From Bacillus ndiopicus (GTDB taxonomy: Bacteria; Bacillota; Bacilli; Bacillales_A; Planococcaceae): DNA of 64,000 nucleotides. The stretch spans positions 868,001-932,000 of the forward strand of contig NZ_HG964403.1 of the NCBI RefSeq assembly GCF_000612805.1, read 5' to 3'. The notes under the pieces were generated by a model, which made no database searches, had not been told where the DNA came from, and saw only the letters and a program-made list of their open reading frames with translations. Shown in pieces: positions 63,294 to 64,000 of this stretch; within the stretch, counting starts at the first letter, position 1; every line of letters begins with the position of its first letter. The translations under genes and the position numbers were made by a program.

Positions 63294-64000
63294 GTGACAA
63301 TTAAAACAGATCACCGTCATTTATACTTACAAGTAATCGATCGCTTAAAATCGGATATAGAAAAAGGGATTTATCAAGAAAATGAAAAATTACCATCTGA
63401 ATTTGAGCTATCTAAATCACTTGGAGTAAGTCGTGCCACTTTACGTGAGGCGCTACGATTGTTGGAGGAAGAAAACGTTATCATCCGTCGACATGGTGTA
63501 GGAACATTCGTTAACCCTAAGCCAGTATTTACTTCGGGAATTGAACAATTGTCGAGTATTTCATCAATGATAGAGCAAGCGGGAATGACACCAGGCACGA
63601 TTTTTATAAAAGCAACAGAAGAAAAATCGACTGAGGATGATGTAAAGCGTTTTCAAACCGACATTGATGACAATGTGATCACGATTGAACGTGTAAGAAC
63701 AGCGGATGGAGAGCCAGTTGTTTATTGTATTGATAAAGTACCGGCTAACTATTTACCGCAGCAATTTATTAATAATCAGGATGTATCTCTTTTTTCAGCG
63801 CTTGAAAAATCAGGTGCAATCCATGTCAACTATGCGATCACGTACATCGATCCGATAGGCTTTCATGAAGAGGTTTCGCCAATCTTGGACTGCGGTCCCG
63901 AAACAGCGTTACTCGTTTTGAAGCAGCTTCATTACGATGATAATGATCGAGTAGTTTTATATTCTAAAAATTATTTTAGAGCTGATAAATTCAGCTTCCA
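63294..64000 (+). CDS. GntR-family transcription regulator (YmfC-like), 5' part
   Basis: The frame stays open to the end of the window. It encodes a GntR-type winged helix (about residues 10-75) with [20 protein letters not shown], then [25 protein letters not shown]-like effector-binding domain follows (from about residue 90, with [19 protein letters not shown]). This is the HutC/UTRA subgroup, and B. subtilis has ymfC at this place after spoIIIE. The start is probably GTG 63294, six bases after GGTGGTGGTGA. ATG 63261 is in frame (11 extra residues) but has only a distant ribosome binding sequence. Target genes are unknown. Confidence 0.88.
   Translation, partial: MTIKTDHRHLYLQVIDRLKSDIEKGIYQENEKLPSEFELSKSLGVSRATLREALRLLEEENVIIRRHGVGTFVNPKPVFTSGIEQLSSISSMIEQAGMTPGTIFIKATEEKSTEDDVKRFQTDIDDNVITIERVRTADGEPVVYCIDKVPANYLPQQFINNQDVSLFSALEKSGAIHVNYAITYIDPIGFHEEVSPILDCGPETALLVLKQLHYDDNDRVVLYSKNYFRADKFSF

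Overview
The window is a low-GC Bacillota chromosome segment in which every supported gene lies on the + strand. Gene order matches the fla/che-to-spoIIIE region of Bacillales. The intergenic repeats and some gene differences from Bacillus subtilis suggest the Lysinibacillus/Solibacillus side of the Caryophanaceae (Planococcaceae). That placement is inferred from recall, not from a search. I see no rRNA, tRNA, CRISPR array, prophage or insertion sequence.

Region 1 (1-27062) is a fla/che operon that enters the window inside fliF. It continues fliG-fliH-fliI-fliJ-ylxF-fliK-flgD-(flagellar operon protein)-flgE-swrD-fliL-fliM-fliY-cheY-fliO-fliP-fliQ-fliR-flhB-flhA-flhF-flhG-cheB-cheA-cheW-cheC-cheD, followed by a small unknown membrane protein. 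Then come a terminator, a dispersed repeat, sigD, an unknown 101-aa protein and swrB. Together these encode the MS ring, C ring, export gate, hook, chemotaxis core and the flagellar sigma factor.

Region 2 (27063-42280) holds essential housekeeping genes: rpsB, tsf, pyrH, frr, uppS, cdsA, dxr, rseP, proS and polC. A 958-bp gene-free stretch between frr and uppS is packed with repeats, including a four-unit tandem array.

Region 3 (42281-53642) is the rimP-nusA-rnpM-ylxQ-infB-ylxP-rbfA cluster followed by truB, ribF, rpsO, pnp and an M16 peptidase (mlpA).

Region 4 (53643-64000) holds ymxH, dpaA, dpaB, asd, dapA, an unknown membrane-anchored protein, rnjB, a spoIIIE/ftsK translocase and the start of a GntR regulator. 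These link lysine/dipicolinate synthesis to sporulation. Compared with my memory of B. subtilis, dapG (between asd and dapA) and tepA (between rnjB and spoIIIE) are missing.

The most interesting non-coding signal is a dispersed element of about 190-260 bp. It starts with a TTGATTCAGT inverted repeat and ends with a palindrome reading GGCGTAATTG on its right arm. Five copies and one tail fragment occur here, all in the same orientation. Four end just before the ribosome binding site of a gene (fliG, sigD, dapA, spoIIIE). A second family of GGCTGTC..GAAA hairpins serves as terminators. A third signal is a strong hairpin between the Shine-Dalgarno sequence and the start codon of swrD.
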